Shown: positions 41,950-50,931, numbered from the stretch's first letter. The stretch is DNA of 64,000 nt from DASRDE01 sp035938175 (GCA_035938175.1 DASZHD010000016.1:1-64000); one strand, 5' to 3'. Notes: generated by a model from the letters alone, not told the origin. Numbers and translations are program-made.

Positions 41950-43740
41950 ATGACTAGGCTCGCGTATAACCGTCTGCTCTTGTTCGTCGCCGGACTCGGC
42001 GGTTTGCTGTACGGGATCGACGTCGGCATCATTCAGGGCGCGCTGCCCTACTTGACCGCGACCTCCGGATTCACGCCGGGCCAACTGTCGATCGTCGTGG
42101 CGGCGGTATTACTGGGCAGCGTGCTCTCGACGCTCTTTGCGGGCTTGCTCTCGGATTTGTTCGGCCGCAAGTGGCTCATGATCGTGACGGCGGTTATGTT
42201 CTGCGCGAGCGTACCGATCATCGCGCTGTCGCACGGCTTCGGCGAGCTCGTCGCGGGGCGTCTGCTGCAAGGCATGAGCGCGGGATTTATCGGCGTCGTC
42301 GTGCCGCTGTATCTGGCCGAATGCCTCGCCGCCAAAGACCGCGGCAAGGGTACGGGCATGTTTCAGTGGCTGCTGACGTTCGGTTTCGTCGTATCGAGTC
42401 TGATCACGCTGTACCTCAGCAAGGGTCTTGCGGCTGTCACGAACGGCGGTACCGCAGCGCAGATTTTCGCATTCAAAGATCACGCATGGCGCGAAACGTT
42501 TTGGATATCGCTGCCGTTCGGCATTCTGTTCGTGGTGGGCGGTTTTTTCTTGGCCGAATCGCCGCGATGGCTCTTTCGCCGGGGCGAAAAACAGGCCGCG
42601 CTGGCGGCGCTTTTGCGTTCGCGCGAACCGGATCAAGCCAACATGGAACTCGCCGAGATGGAAGCGACGTCGGCCGCAGAGAGCGCCAAACGTGCGTCGG
42701 CGGGCGCGCAAATGCGCGATTCGCTCCTGCGCCGCAAGTACGTCATCCCTTTCATCATCGCGTGCGTGATCCTGACCTTCAACCAACTCACCGGCATCAA
42801 CTCGATCATCCCGTACAACACGACCATTTTGCTGCAGGCCGGGTTAAACGACTACTGGGCACATTTCGGCAGCTTGGTCTTCAGCTTCGTCAATTTCTTC
42901 GTCACGCTGATCGCCGTGATTCTGGTCGACCGCAAGGGCCGCAAGTTCTTGCTGACGCTCGGAACGGGAGGCATCGTCCTCTCGATGATCGCCACCGGGA
43001 TCATCTTCCATCGCACCGAATCGGCACACGTCGACGTAACCTCCGCAGTGCAGGCGATGGTGAAACCGGACCAGACGGCATCGCTGCAATTCGATCAGGC
43101 GACCGCGGATAAACTCCTCGCGAGCGCCGCCAAATCTTCCGGCGGTCTGCCGCAGTCGTTGACGATCATTTACCGTTACGGGACGTACGCAACGGCTACA
43201 AATACGGTACGCTCCGACGACAAATCCGCCACGCCGGTGAAGATCGACCGTTCGTTCCTTCCCGGAACGCAGGTGGAAGCATTCTTCACGAATTTCAACA
43301 CGAGCAGTTTGCAGACAGCGCGCGCAGCGCCGCTGAAGATCGATGCCGCGTTCATCACGCCGGTGCCTAGCACGAGCAACGGCTGGCTCGTCGCGGTCAT
43401 GCTGTACCTGTTCATGGCCTTCTACGCTGTCGGGCCCGGAGTCGTGGTATGGCTCGCGATGTCCGAGCTGCTTCCGACCCGCATCCGTTCCAACGGAATG
43501 AGCATCGCGCTCGTATTGAATCAAGCAACGTCCACGACGATCGCGGCGATCTTTCTGCCGACCGTCGCACGTCACGGGTACGCAAGCATGTTCTTTGCGT
43601 TCGCAGGCTTTACGCTGATCTATTTCGCGACGGCCGCCTTCTTCTTACCGGAAACCAAAGGCAAGACCCTGGAAGAGATCGAGGAGCACTTCGAACGCGG
43701 CGGCTACAACGCGGCGACCGCGAAGACGACGGCGTCCTAG
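41950..43740 (+). CDS. MFS sugar porter with a large extra loop
   Basis: The 596-residue inner-membrane protein belongs to the sugar-porter family (proton/sugar symporters). Hallmarks are GLLYGIDVGIIQGALP in helix 1, LSDLFGRKWLM, VPLYLAECLAAKDRGKG after helix 4, ESPRWLFRRGEKQAA at the central loop, FNQLTGINSIIPYNTTI in helix 7, VDRKGRKFLL and the C-terminal PETKGKTLEEIEEHF. Usual members have about 470 residues; here about 110 extra residues (roughly 360-475) lie between helices 9 and 10, on the periplasmic side, and read as a soluble domain rich in Thr, Ser and Ala. Start ATG 41950, with GAGGG ten bases upstream. A hairpin with terminator shape lies in the leader. Confidence 0.9.
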   Translation: MTRLAYNRLLLFVAGLGGLLYGIDVGIIQGALPYLTATSGFTPGQLSIVVAAVLLGSVLSTLFAGLLSDLFGRKWLMIVTAVMFCASVPIIALSHGFGELVAGRLLQGMSAGFIGVVVPLYLAECLAAKDRGKGTGMFQWLLTFGFVVSSLITLYLSKGLAAVTNGGTAAQIFAFKDHAWRETFWISLPFGILFVVGGFFLAESPRWLFRRGEKQAALAALLRSREPDQANMELAEMEATSAAESAKRASAGAQMRDSLLRRKYVIPFIIACVILTFNQLTGINSIIPYNTTILLQAGLNDYWAHFGSLVFSFVNFFVTLIAVILVDRKGRKFLLTLGTGGIVLSMIATGIIFHRTESAHVDVTSAVQAMVKPDQTASLQFDQATADKLLASAAKSSGGLPQSLTIIYRYGTYATATNTVRSDDKSATPVKIDRSFLPGTQVEAFFTNFNTSSLQTARAAPLKIDAAFITPVPSTSNGWLVAVMLYLFMAFYAVGPGVVVWLAMSELLPTRIRSNGMSIALVLNQATSTTIAAIFLPTVARHGYASMFFAFAGFTLIYFATAAFFLPETKGKTLEEIEEHFERGGYNAATAKTTAS

Positions 43741-43755
43741 CCGGCTGCGAGAGCT

Positions 43756-44295
43756 CTACGAATTCGGCTGGTCGACGCGTTCTTCGATCGAAACGTTGTA
43801 CAAGAACAAGAACTTATGCCACTCGTCGGGGAGCGTGTTGCGCTTGACCTGAATCCACGGAATGTACTTGGGCTGACGCGGCTTGCGCCGTAGTTTCATG
43901 TTCGCATCGTCCGGCGTGCGGTTGTTCTTGCGATTGTTGCAGCGCATGCAGGCGCAGACCAGATTTTCCCAGGTGGACGGGCCGCCTTTGCTGCGCGGAA
44001 GCACGTGATCGACGGTCATGAAGCGGTCGCCGCGCAGGCCGCAGTACTGGCACATGTGATCGTCGCGGATGAGGATGTTCTTCTTGGTCAACGCGACTTT
44101 TTGCATCGGGCGCTTGATGTAGTACAGCATGCGAATAATCGACGGCATCCGCATCTCGAACGTCGTCGAAGCGATGACCCGGTCGCGGCCGTGCACCAGT
44201 TCGGCTTTTCCAGCGAAAATGAGCTTCACCGCACGTTGAAAGTTCGTGATGTTCAGCGCTTCGTAGGTGAAGTTCAGCACGAGAACGTCGCTCAA
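43756..44295 (-). CDS. HNH endonuclease family protein
   Basis: This 179-residue protein carries an HNH nuclease domain with zinc cysteines: CQYCG (Cys82, Cys85), the catalytic TVDHVLPRSKGGPSTWENLV (His97, Asn111) and CMRCNNRKNNRTP (Cys116, Cys119). The N-terminal VLVLNFTYEALNITNFQRAV is typical of a common stand-alone HNH family present in many bacterial genomes, whose biological role is unclear. TTG 44295 follows GGAGG at five bases; the longer upstream frame lacks such a site. It is convergent with the sugar porter, with 15 bases between stops. Confidence 0.85.
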   Translation of the reverse strand: MSDVLVLNFTYEALNITNFQRAVKLIFAGKAELVHGRDRVIASTTFEMRMPSIIRMLYYIKRPMQKVALTKKNILIRDDHMCQYCGLRGDRFMTVDHVLPRSKGGPSTWENLVCACMRCNNRKNNRTPDDANMKLRRKPRQPKYIPWIQVKRNTLPDEWHKFLFLYNVSIEERVDQPNS

Positions 44296-44371
44296 TACAA
44301 CCTCCAGCAAAGGCACGACGCAACATCGAATTCGGGCACGCAACCTTGGTGACGGGTACGCCCGCTAAACA

Positions 44372-44404
44372 AAAAAGCGAGGCGCATCACAAGCCTCGCT
44401 TTTT
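44372..44404. terminator. bidirectional intrinsic terminator overlapping a stop codon
   Basis: AAAAAGCGAGGC and GCCTCGCTTTTT form a twelve-pair stem around GCATCACAA. On the minus strand the 5' arm encodes the last codons of the DUF1844-like gene, whose TGA lies in the loop, and the 3' arm ends in six T residues. On the plus strand it also ends in a T-run. Confidence 0.85.
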
Positions 44405-44674
44405 CACAAACGTCATTCGGGTTTCGGTTAGCAATTGTGTCATCGCTAACCGGTCTTCAGGCCTGAGCCGTTCTTTGACTCGCTCGAACGCGGCGCTCGC
44501 GACGTCGATCGCGGCTTCAGCCGACGGGAGGTCGGGTTGCCTTCCTTCGTCGGCCAGGTAAACGTGCGCCGCGAGAGCGAGCCGCGCGACGACGTCGGTC
44601 AGCAGATCCTCCACCGGAGGTATCTGGTCCGTACGCGCCGTTTCTGGTTCCCAAGAGGGAGCCTGCGGACTCAT
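44387..44674 (-). CDS. small DUF1844-like protein
   Basis: The 95-residue protein has a Pro/Glu-rich start and then a helical domain: LLTDVVARLALAAHVYLAD, LPSAEAAIDVASAAFERVKERL and LAMTQLLTETRMTFVKKRG. The spacing and the 'LT-E-RM-F-V' ending resemble DUF1844 proteins, small helical proteins of unknown function often found beside housekeeping genes. The assignment is by pattern only. It follows pdxT by 13 bases on the same strand and its last codons form one arm of an intrinsic terminator, so it is the last gene of the pdxS-pdxT transcript. Confidence 0.65.
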   Translation of the reverse strand: MSPQAPSWEPETARTDQIPPVEDLLTDVVARLALAAHVYLADEGRQPDLPSAEAAIDVASAAFERVKERLRPEDRLAMTQLLTETRMTFVKKRGL

Positions 44675-44687
44675 AGCGTGGAAAGAG

Positions 44688-45320
44688 TTATGCGACCTCG
44701 CGCCGCTTCCCTACGTTTTGCGCCTGAGTTTCGCGCACCATGCGCAGAAAATAGGCATGGACGCGCGGATCCGCGGTTAACTCCGGATGAAACGACGTGC
44801 CCAGCACGTTACCCTGGCGCACCATCACGCCGTGACCGTCGCGCTCCGCGAGAACCTCGACACCTGCACCGGCGCGCTCGATCCACGGCGCGCGGATGAA
44901 GATTGCCGGAAACGGCGGCGAGCCCAGCGCCGGAATCGACAGATCCACTTCGGCGGAATCGTTTTGCCGTCCGAACGCGTTGCGCCGCACGGTGATGTCG
45001 ATCAGTCCCAGCGAGGGTTGATCCAAGCCGGCCACATCGCGCGCAACGACGATCATGCCCATGCACGTTCCCCACAGCGGCATTCCCGCGCGAACGCGGT
45101 CCACGATCGGCGCAGCCATGTTGAAGCGATCGAGCAGCTTCATCAGCGTCGTGGACTCCCCGCCCGGCACGATCAATCCGTCGACGCGCGCCAGATCGGC
45201 TGCGTTCTTTACCGGTATCGCATTTGCACCGGCACGCCGCATCGCGGCTACATGCTCGGCGACGTCGCCTTGCAGGGCGAGGACGCCGATCGTTACGTGA
45301 TGCCGCGCGTTAGTTGCCAC
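44688..45320 (-). CDS. pdxT: pyridoxal 5'-phosphate synthase glutaminase subunit
   Basis: PdxT hydrolyses glutamine and passes ammonia to PdxS in the DXP-independent route to PLP. The 210-residue class I glutaminase has GVLALQGDVAEH at the start, GLIVPGGESTTLMKLL, the nucleophile Cys in LWGTCMGMIV (Cys86) and the His-Glu pair in GTSFHPELTADPRVH. No ATG exists near the conserved start. The in-frame GTG at 45320, eleven bases inside pdxS, gives MATNARHHVTIGVLALQ and implies coupled translation. PLP made here would serve the six or more PLP enzymes encoded in this window. Confidence 0.93.
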   Translation of the reverse strand: MATNARHHVTIGVLALQGDVAEHVAAMRRAGANAIPVKNAADLARVDGLIVPGGESTTLMKLLDRFNMAAPIVDRVRAGMPLWGTCMGMIVVARDVAGLDQPSLGLIDITVRRNAFGRQNDSAEVDLSIPALGSPPFPAIFIRAPWIERAGAGVEVLAERDGHGVMVRQGNVLGTSFHPELTADPRVHAYFLRMVRETQAQNVGKRREVA

Positions 45321-46200
45321 GGGGCGCGAGCAGCTCCGATTCCGGAAGTTTGCGCAGGTCGATGCCTTCCATCGCGAGCGCGTCTTTGCCGAGCGAACGG
45401 CTCGCTTCGACGATGACTTTCGGGTCGTTGAAATGAGTGGTCGCATCGACAATCGCCTTGGCGAACGCTTTCGGATTGTTCGACTTGAAGATGCCGCTGC
45501 CGACGAAGATGCCTTCGGCACCGAGCTGCATCATCAGCGCTGCATCGGCAGGCGTGGAGACTCCGCCCGCGCAGAACAGCACCACCGGAAGTTTTCCGTT
45601 TTTTGCAACGTCGGTCACCAATTCGAGCGGCGCGCCGAGATCGCGCGCGCGAGAGACCAGCTCCTCGGGCGGTGCAACCGTCAGTTCGCGAATCGCATCG
45701 GTAATCGCGCGGATGTGACGCACGGCTTCGACGATGTTGCCGCTTCCGGCTTCACCCTTGCTGCGGATCATCGCCGCGCCTTCGGCAACGCGGCGAAGCG
45801 CCTCGCCCAAATCGCGCGCACCGCAGACGAACGGCGTGGTAAATCCGTGCTTGCTGACGTGATACTTGTCGTCGGCGGGCGTGAGCACTTCGGACTCGTC
45901 GATGAAATCGATGCCCAATTCTTGCAGCGCCTGCGCTTCGGCGAAGTGCCCGATGCGAACTTTCGCCATGACCGGAATCGTGACGGCGTCCATGATCGAC
46001 TGCACGAGTTCGAGATTGCTCATCCGGGCGACGCCGCCCATCGCACGGATGTCGGCGGGGATGCGCTCGAGCGCCATAACCGCCACCGCGCCCGCTTCTT
46101 GAGCGACTACCGCTTGTTCGGGCGTGACGACGTCCATGATGACGCCGCCTTTGAGCATTTGCGCGAGCCCGCGCTTGACGGTAAGGGTTCCGGTTTCCAC
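45310..46200 (-). CDS. pdxS: pyridoxal 5'-phosphate synthase subunit PdxS
   Basis: PdxS builds PLP from ribose-5-phosphate, glyceraldehyde-3-phosphate and ammonia. The 296-residue TIM-barrel protein has the conserved KGGVIMDVVTPEQA, MALERIPADIRA, the first catalytic Lys in VMAKVRIGHFAEAQ (Lys80), the mobile segment SEVLTPADDKYHVSKH, the second Lys in IRSKGEAGSGNIVEAVRHIR, and VLFCAGGVSTPADAALMMQLG. The GTG at 46200 is preceded by GAGGAG about eleven bases upstream. A promoter-like pair lies at 46238-46266. It is the first gene of pdxS-pdxT-DUF1844. Confidence 0.96.
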   Translation of the reverse strand: METGTLTVKRGLAQMLKGGVIMDVVTPEQAVVAQEAGAVAVMALERIPADIRAMGGVARMSNLELVQSIMDAVTIPVMAKVRIGHFAEAQALQELGIDFIDESEVLTPADDKYHVSKHGFTTPFVCGARDLGEALRRVAEGAAMIRSKGEAGSGNIVEAVRHIRAITDAIRELTVAPPEELVSRARDLGAPLELVTDVAKNGKLPVVLFCAGGVSTPADAALMMQLGAEGIFVGSGIFKSNNPKAFAKAIVDATTHFNDPKVIVEASRSLGKDALAMEGIDLRKLPESELLAPRGN

Positions 46201-46237
46201 GATCGAGACGTCTCCTCAACTACCAGTGTGTGATCTC

Positions 46238-46266
46238 ATCATATCAGTGAAATCCAATGGTGACAT
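46238..46266 (-). promoter_or_regulatory. putative promoter of pdxS
   Basis: On the minus strand TATGAT (46238-46243, five of six consensus) lies 17 bases after ATGTCA (46261-46266, four of six). The predicted leader is about 30 bases. No PdxR-type operator was recognised. Confidence 0.45.
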
Positions 46267-46298
46267 TGAGTACACCGCGTTTACGCCTCGGTGGGTTT

Positions 46299-46769
46299 CT
46301 ATGGGTCGCTTGACGGCTCTCCTACCGGTTCGCCGTTCGGCTGAAGGCTCGGACCGGGCACGGGGGTGGGCGTCGGGGTCGGCAACGGGGCCATTCTACG
46401 CCAGATCGGCAGATTGAGGTTGGGCGTCGGCGTCGCCTGCGGCTCTGCGAGAGGCGCGGGCGTCTTGTGGTATTTCGGCGCAGGGGTCGCCGTCGGCAGT
46501 GCTTTGGGAGGAACGCGGGGGTCGGGGAATCCGGGGTCCGGGGCGGCCGCCATAACGTCCGTTCGCTTCCAATCCGGCCCGTACGGCGTGCTGTTCCGCT
46601 GCACCGGCGCCGGCGTAACCGTAATGGGCGCGATGCTGTCGAGACGCTTTTCGGTCACCTGCCCGATGACCCGATCTCCCGCGCGTTCGCCCAGCGCGAT
46701 ACCGGCGATCAGCGCGATGATGCCCAGGGCCAGAATGACCGTCAGAAACCGTTTTGTGGGATCCAGCAC
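46299..46769 (-). CDS. membrane-anchored proline-rich protein
   Basis: This 156-residue protein has one N-terminal transmembrane helix (FLTVILALGIIALIAGIALGE, about 8-28). A short polar stretch and a long Pro/Thr/Ala-rich tail follow (ALPTATPAPKYHKTPAP, LPTPTPTPVPGPSLQP), probably disordered and outside the membrane. No family was recognised. It starts 18 bases after the stop of the large glycosidase-like gene upstream, so it may be co-transcribed, and might tether or space a surface enzyme. Composition is biased, but its coding strand and start are well placed. Confidence 0.55.
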   Translation of the reverse strand: MLDPTKRFLTVILALGIIALIAGIALGERAGDRVIGQVTEKRLDSIAPITVTPAPVQRNSTPYGPDWKRTDVMAAAPDPGFPDPRVPPKALPTATPAPKYHKTPAPLAEPQATPTPNLNLPIWRRMAPLPTPTPTPVPGPSLQPNGEPVGEPSSDP

Positions 46770-46787
46770 AGAATAAAGTAGGTTGGT

Positions 46788-49232
46788 TTAGACGCTCTGC
46801 AACGCCTGCGGCGCGACGTCCCGTGCCGCGGCGCGGGCTTGGCGCTCGGCCGGCTTGCCGCCCAGATGAAGCTCGCGCATTTCGCCGGCGGCCAGCGAAA
46901 GGCGTTCGACGCGCCCGCGGAACTCCAGCGAAACGTTGCGCGCCTGATCGTTCATGTTGCAAGCGAAGATGCGGATTGCGCCGTCTTCGTCTTCGAATGC
47001 GACCGCGCCAACTTCGACCGGAGACAGAATTACCTCGTCGCTCACGTCGCGTCCCGCATACATGCACACAAACGGCTCTTCTGCCGAAAGCTCCGGCATG
47101 TTGGCGTAAATCAAATTGCGATCGTAATCGATGACATAGGTGCACAGCGTTCCGCCCCAATGGACGCGCGCTCCCGCGATCCAGCGCCACTTCGGCGGAC
47201 GAAGCGGCACCAAATGCGGACGGCCGCTGGTGCGGTATCCGTCGAGGCCGGCGATCGTTTCCGCGACGGCCCACAGATACTTCGCGCCGGTCCACGGGGA
47301 GAGATACATGCCGCGATTCGTCAGCGAGCCGCCGTCGAACCACTCCGCGAACTCGCCCGGGACGGTATTCCGTACGGCGCCCGCTTCGACGGTATCGTAA
47401 ATCGCTTCCATCCAGTGCGCGGCGCGGTCGATGTGACCGTTGCGCGCCAGCGCAACGACGAACCACAACGTGAGGTCGGGCCAAACGCCGCCGAGCAATC
47501 CGAAGCCGTGCGAGGGGAAATACCACGAATCCGCGGTCGAAATGGTGCGCAGTCCGACGGGCGTGACGAAATCGGCTTCGGACAAGCGGTCCAGAATCTT
47601 CGCGCGCTCCGCAGGCCCTGCGACCTCGAACAGTACCGGAAACACCTCATCCGCCGTGAAGTTGTCCTGATAATTCTGTTCCTGATCGTAGTTTAAGACG
47701 AACGCGCCGGTATCGTCGTTGAACATGTACTGCATCATCGCACTGCGCAGCGCTTGGGCTTCGCTCGAATACCGGTGCCAGCGTTCGTTGTCGCCCACTA
47801 CCGCCGAAAGCATCGCCGCTGCTTCCAGCGCGAACACCCCTTCGGCATTGATTTCGGTGACGGCGCCGTCCAGCGTGTAGTACGGAATGATGTTGCGCCA
47901 GGAGCTGATGCCGAACATGTCCACGCCGCTCGCCCTGCAGAACAGCAATCCGTTGTTGTCCTTCTGCGTAAGCATGTAATCCGCGATCTTGCAGATCAGC
48001 GGGAACCAGCGCCGCACCCATTGATCGTCCAACGTGGCGTTGTAATGATGCAGCATCGCAATCAGATGCAGCGGAGTGTCGTCGTTGATGTTCAGATCGT
48101 ACGAGGTCTTGAATCCGCTGACGCCGCGCACGTACTCGATCATCTCGCCGCTTTCGTCGACGAAATTATTGAAAAGTTCGATCGCGTCGCGGCTGAAGTC
48201 CGGCAGAAAATAGTCGAATCCATGGACGAACCAGGACGTGTCGCGCGATACCAAGATGTCGGAGGGCGGCGAATTCGTCGACCCCCAGCCGTTCGGGTAC
48301 TCTTTGATGATGCGCAGCATGTTGGCTTTGGCCCAGACCACGCCGCGGCTGATTGCGGGCGAGGGGCACATGAACCGCGCGTCCGCGAGTTTGCGCCCAT
48401 AATAACGCTGCGTTTCGTGCAGCGCCATGCGATCGTGAAGCAATTGCTCCAGAACGGGACGGGAGTGTTCCCGGCCATCCTTGTGATACACGACCGCCAA
48501 TCGCAGCGACTCACGGGCACCCGGTGCCACCGTCATCCGGTATTCGAACGCGCCGAAGATGCGCCGGCTCACGCATTCGGCGAGTTGCGGCGTCACTTCG
48601 TCCAAGTGCTCTTCCGCGCGCAGCGATCCCGTGCGCATGTGATGCAGCATGACCTGTTCGCGCAAACCGACGATGCCGGCGTACGCGTTACGCGAAGCGC
48701 CCCACCACCGCTCGGCGCCGGTCTGCTGGTTTTTGGAGCAGATGAAGTCGCCGTCCACCCACGCGCGCACCTCGTGCTCGGGCTCCCCGTAAAAGCGCTG
48801 TCCGACGAGCAGCGCCCACGGGAACAATGCCACCTCGTGCGGCGTTCCGCCCGGATTGTACAGCGTGACGTCGACGACGAAGCTGACGACGCGGTCGTGC
48901 TTGGGGCCGTGCGGCACGTAGAACGCTTCGGTAACGTGGACGCGATCCGCAAGCGTGAACTCGGATATCTGTGCGTACGGCAGAAACGTGAACTCGCGCG
49001 TGATCTGATGCGGAAAGACCGTCTGATTCAGTTCGCGCAACCGGTACGCGATCTGATGCGTCCCGAAAATGATCTGATCCGTGTCCGCATCCCAGAGCCC
49101 GCGAACGCCGCCCTTGGCCGTCGATTGAGCGAATGATTTGAAGTTGCCGAGCAGCAGACCGTACGGTGTTTGCGCCTCCGGCAAGACGTACGCGCAATAT
49201 TCGTTGTGCTGTGCGTCGTAACTCGCTCGCAT
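46788..49232 (-). CDS. glycogen-debranching-like (alpha/alpha)6-barrel glycosidase
   Basis: The 814-residue protein has a beta-rich N-terminal domain (QTPYGLLLGNFKSFAQST to about residue 270), an (alpha/alpha)6 catalytic-type domain (about 290-680) and a C-terminal beta domain. Barrel segments include VVWAKANMLRIIKEYPNGWG, ILVSRDTSWFVHGFDYFLPD, TSYDLNINDDTPLHLIAML and GAVTEINAEGVFALEAAAML with acidic residues suited to catalysis, and SHGFGLLGGVWPDLTLWFVV. This resembles amylo-alpha-1,6-glucosidase, GH15/GH63/GH65-type proteins; the exact family and substrate are not determined. There is no signal peptide, so it probably acts on a cytoplasmic sugar polymer. It is divergent from ispE across 58 bases. 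Confidence 0.75.
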   Translation of the reverse strand: MRASYDAQHNEYCAYVLPEAQTPYGLLLGNFKSFAQSTAKGGVRGLWDADTDQIIFGTHQIAYRLRELNQTVFPHQITREFTFLPYAQISEFTLADRVHVTEAFYVPHGPKHDRVVSFVVDVTLYNPGGTPHEVALFPWALLVGQRFYGEPEHEVRAWVDGDFICSKNQQTGAERWWGASRNAYAGIVGLREQVMLHHMRTGSLRAEEHLDEVTPQLAECVSRRIFGAFEYRMTVAPGARESLRLAVVYHKDGREHSRPVLEQLLHDRMALHETQRYYGRKLADARFMCPSPAISRGVVWAKANMLRIIKEYPNGWGSTNSPPSDILVSRDTSWFVHGFDYFLPDFSRDAIELFNNFVDESGEMIEYVRGVSGFKTSYDLNINDDTPLHLIAMLHHYNATLDDQWVRRWFPLICKIADYMLTQKDNNGLLFCRASGVDMFGISSWRNIIPYYTLDGAVTEINAEGVFALEAAAMLSAVVGDNERWHRYSSEAQALRSAMMQYMFNDDTGAFVLNYDQEQNYQDNFTADEVFPVLFEVAGPAERAKILDRLSEADFVTPVGLRTISTADSWYFPSHGFGLLGGVWPDLTLWFVVALARNGHIDRAAHWMEAIYDTVEAGAVRNTVPGEFAEWFDGGSLTNRGMYLSPWTGAKYLWAVAETIAGLDGYRTSGRPHLVPLRPPKWRWIAGARVHWGGTLCTYVIDYDRNLIYANMPELSAEEPFVCMYAGRDVSDEVILSPVEVGAVAFEDEDGAIRIFACNMNDQARNVSLEFRGRVERLSLAAGEMRELHLGGKPAERQARAAARDVAPQALQSV

Positions 49233-49290
49233 GGCGTTGGGACTACGACTTCCCGGAGGGATGTCCCGCCATCCCGCGCAAGGTCAACGC

Positions 49291-50169
49291 ATGAGAGCAA
49301 GCGAGGCTTTGCGTGCGCCGGCCAAGCTGAACTTGACTTTGGAAGTGCTCGGCCGCAGAAGCGACGGGCTGCATGGACTGCGCAGCGTGATGGTGCCGAT
49401 CAGCCTTGCAGATGAGCTTCGCGTCGCTCGCGGGGACGCGAGCTTCCGCTTTACGTGCGACGTGCCCGCGTTGCAAAACGACAATCTCGTCACGCGGGCG
49501 TTCGCCGCGTTGCCGCTTGCGGATCGCAATTTCGAAATTTTTCTGGAAAAACGGATTCCTACCGGTGCCGGAATGGGCGGCGGATCGAGCGACGCCGCGG
49601 CCGTTTTGCTGGCCGCCGGGCGCGGCGTTTTCGGAGAACTTCCGGCGCTCGACTATCTTCAGGCCGCCCGCTCGCTGGGATCCGACGTTCCGTTCTTCCT
49701 GGTTGAAACGGCGGCGCTCGTCGAGGGCGTCGGCGAACGCGTTACGGCGTTGGGTCCGGTGCCGCCGTGGCACGTGGTTATCGTCAAACCGCCGATCGAG
49801 ATTTCCACGGCGTGGGCATATGCAACGATCGACGAAATCGAACGGCCGACGCGTCCGCGCAACGCCTCCGTCAGCGTGCAGATGGCGCAGGCGATTCAAC
49901 GCGCCGATTTCTTGAGTGCGGCTTCCCTGCTTCAGAACGATTTTCAAAATGCCCTCAGCTCGGCCGGCGAGATACGCCGTGCGCTCGACGCGCTCGACAA
50001 AGCGGGTGCGGCGCACACGCTGCTGACGGGTTCCGGCTCCTGCGTCTACGCGCTGTGCGAATCGCCGAGCGAAGCGGATCGCGTGGCGTCGCGTCTGGAT
50101 CTGGAGCCGGGTTATGCGTCATATACCGCCGCGTTTTGGAATGGGGAGGCATGGCGCAGCGCGGCATAG
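49291..50169 (+). CDS. ispE: 4-diphosphocytidyl-2-C-methyl-D-erythritol kinase
   Basis: IspE phosphorylates CDP-methylerythritol in the MEP pathway to isoprenoid precursors. The 292-residue GHMP kinase has APAKLNLTLEVLGRRSDGLH (about 9-28), the ATP loop PTGAGMGGGSSDAAAVLLA (about 90-108), LGSDVPFFL, and the C-terminal GAAHTLLTGSGSCVYAL motif. These are the three GHMP blocks with IspE-type details. ATG 49291 follows AAGG at six bases; an upstream frame adds 20 unconserved residues. The next gene, a nucleotidyltransferase, overlaps its end by 19 bases. Confidence 0.94.
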   Translation: MRASEALRAPAKLNLTLEVLGRRSDGLHGLRSVMVPISLADELRVARGDASFRFTCDVPALQNDNLVTRAFAALPLADRNFEIFLEKRIPTGAGMGGGSSDAAAVLLAAGRGVFGELPALDYLQAARSLGSDVPFFLVETAALVEGVGERVTALGPVPPWHVVIVKPPIEISTAWAYATIDEIERPTRPRNASVSVQMAQAIQRADFLSAASLLQNDFQNALSSAGEIRRALDALDKAGAAHTLLTGSGSCVYALCESPSEADRVASRLDLEPGYASYTAAFWNGEAWRSAA

Positions 50170-50921
50170 TGGGGCTTACCGCGGTGGTATTGGCCGGCGG
50201 CCCGCGCGACGCGCTCGCCGCAAAAACGCCCGGTGCCCCCAACAAGGCTTTCGTCGCCATCAACGGCATAGCACTCGTCGAGCGCACGATCCGGGCATTG
50301 AAAGCCTCTGCGTCGATCGATCGCATCATCGTCGTCGCGCCGCCGAAAGTTCACGGCCATCCCGCGCTGGCATTGGCCAGCGAGTGCCGCCCAGACGGAG
50401 AGCGGATCGGCGATAGTTTGCGCAATGGGCTCTTCGGGCTGCCGCCCGATCGTGACGTACTGGTGAGCACGTCGGATTTACCGGTTCTCACCGCGCGTTC
50501 CGTCGATGATTTCGTCATGCGCGCGATCGAGAAGGATGCCGACCTGAGTTACGGGTGCATCGAGAAGGCGGCCCACATGGCCAAGTATCCGAACGTACCC
50601 CACACGTGGGCGCGCTTTGCCGACGGCACGTACTGCGGCACGGGATTCGTCACGATTCGGCCGCGCATATTTCCTTCGCTCGAACGATTCATCGAGAGGC
50701 TGGGGCGAGCGCGGAAAAATCCCCTCTCCTTGGCGCGGTTATTCGGATTTCGCGTGCTGGTGCGGTATGCAGCCGGACGGCTGACGATCGCGCACGCGGA
50801 GGCACGGGCGTCGTACGTGATCGGCGCTCCGGTGCGCGCAGTCGTTTCGGCATATCCGGAGATCGGGGTCAACGTAGATCGCGTCAGCGACATCGCATTG
50901 GCGGAGCAGCTGACGGCCTAG
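50151..50921 (+). CDS. MobA-like nucleotidyltransferase
   Basis: The 256-residue protein belongs to the MobA-like NTP-transferase superfamily. The nucleotide loop reads LTAVVLAGGPRDALAAKTPG, followed by NKAFVAINGIALVERTIRAL, IIVVAPPKVHG, and DVLVSTSDLPVLTARSVDDF, where the Asp ligates the metal. A Lys in PNKAF aligns with the usual PKxL/F motif. The family transfers NMP groups to cofactors, sugars or phospholipid headgroups; the target is unknown here. Being coupled to ispE, a link to isoprenoid or lipid synthesis is possible, but IspD motifs are not present. ATG 50151 sits directly after GGGGAGG; GTG 50169 is an alternative start. Confidence 0.8.
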   Translation: MAQRGIVGLTAVVLAGGPRDALAAKTPGAPNKAFVAINGIALVERTIRALKASASIDRIIVVAPPKVHGHPALALASECRPDGERIGDSLRNGLFGLPPDRDVLVSTSDLPVLTARSVDDFVMRAIEKDADLSYGCIEKAAHMAKYPNVPHTWARFADGTYCGTGFVTIRPRIFPSLERFIERLGRARKNPLSLARLFGFRVLVRYAAGRLTIAHAEARASYVIGAPVRAVVSAYPEIGVNVDRVSDIALAEQLTA

Positions 50922-50931
50922 CACGCTCGCT

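Noticed and set aside
47754..49136. 460-codon open frame antisense to the glycosidase-like gene
   Set aside because: Shadow of the high-G+C minus-strand gene; no start signal and an Arg/His/Val-rich composition typical of such shadows.
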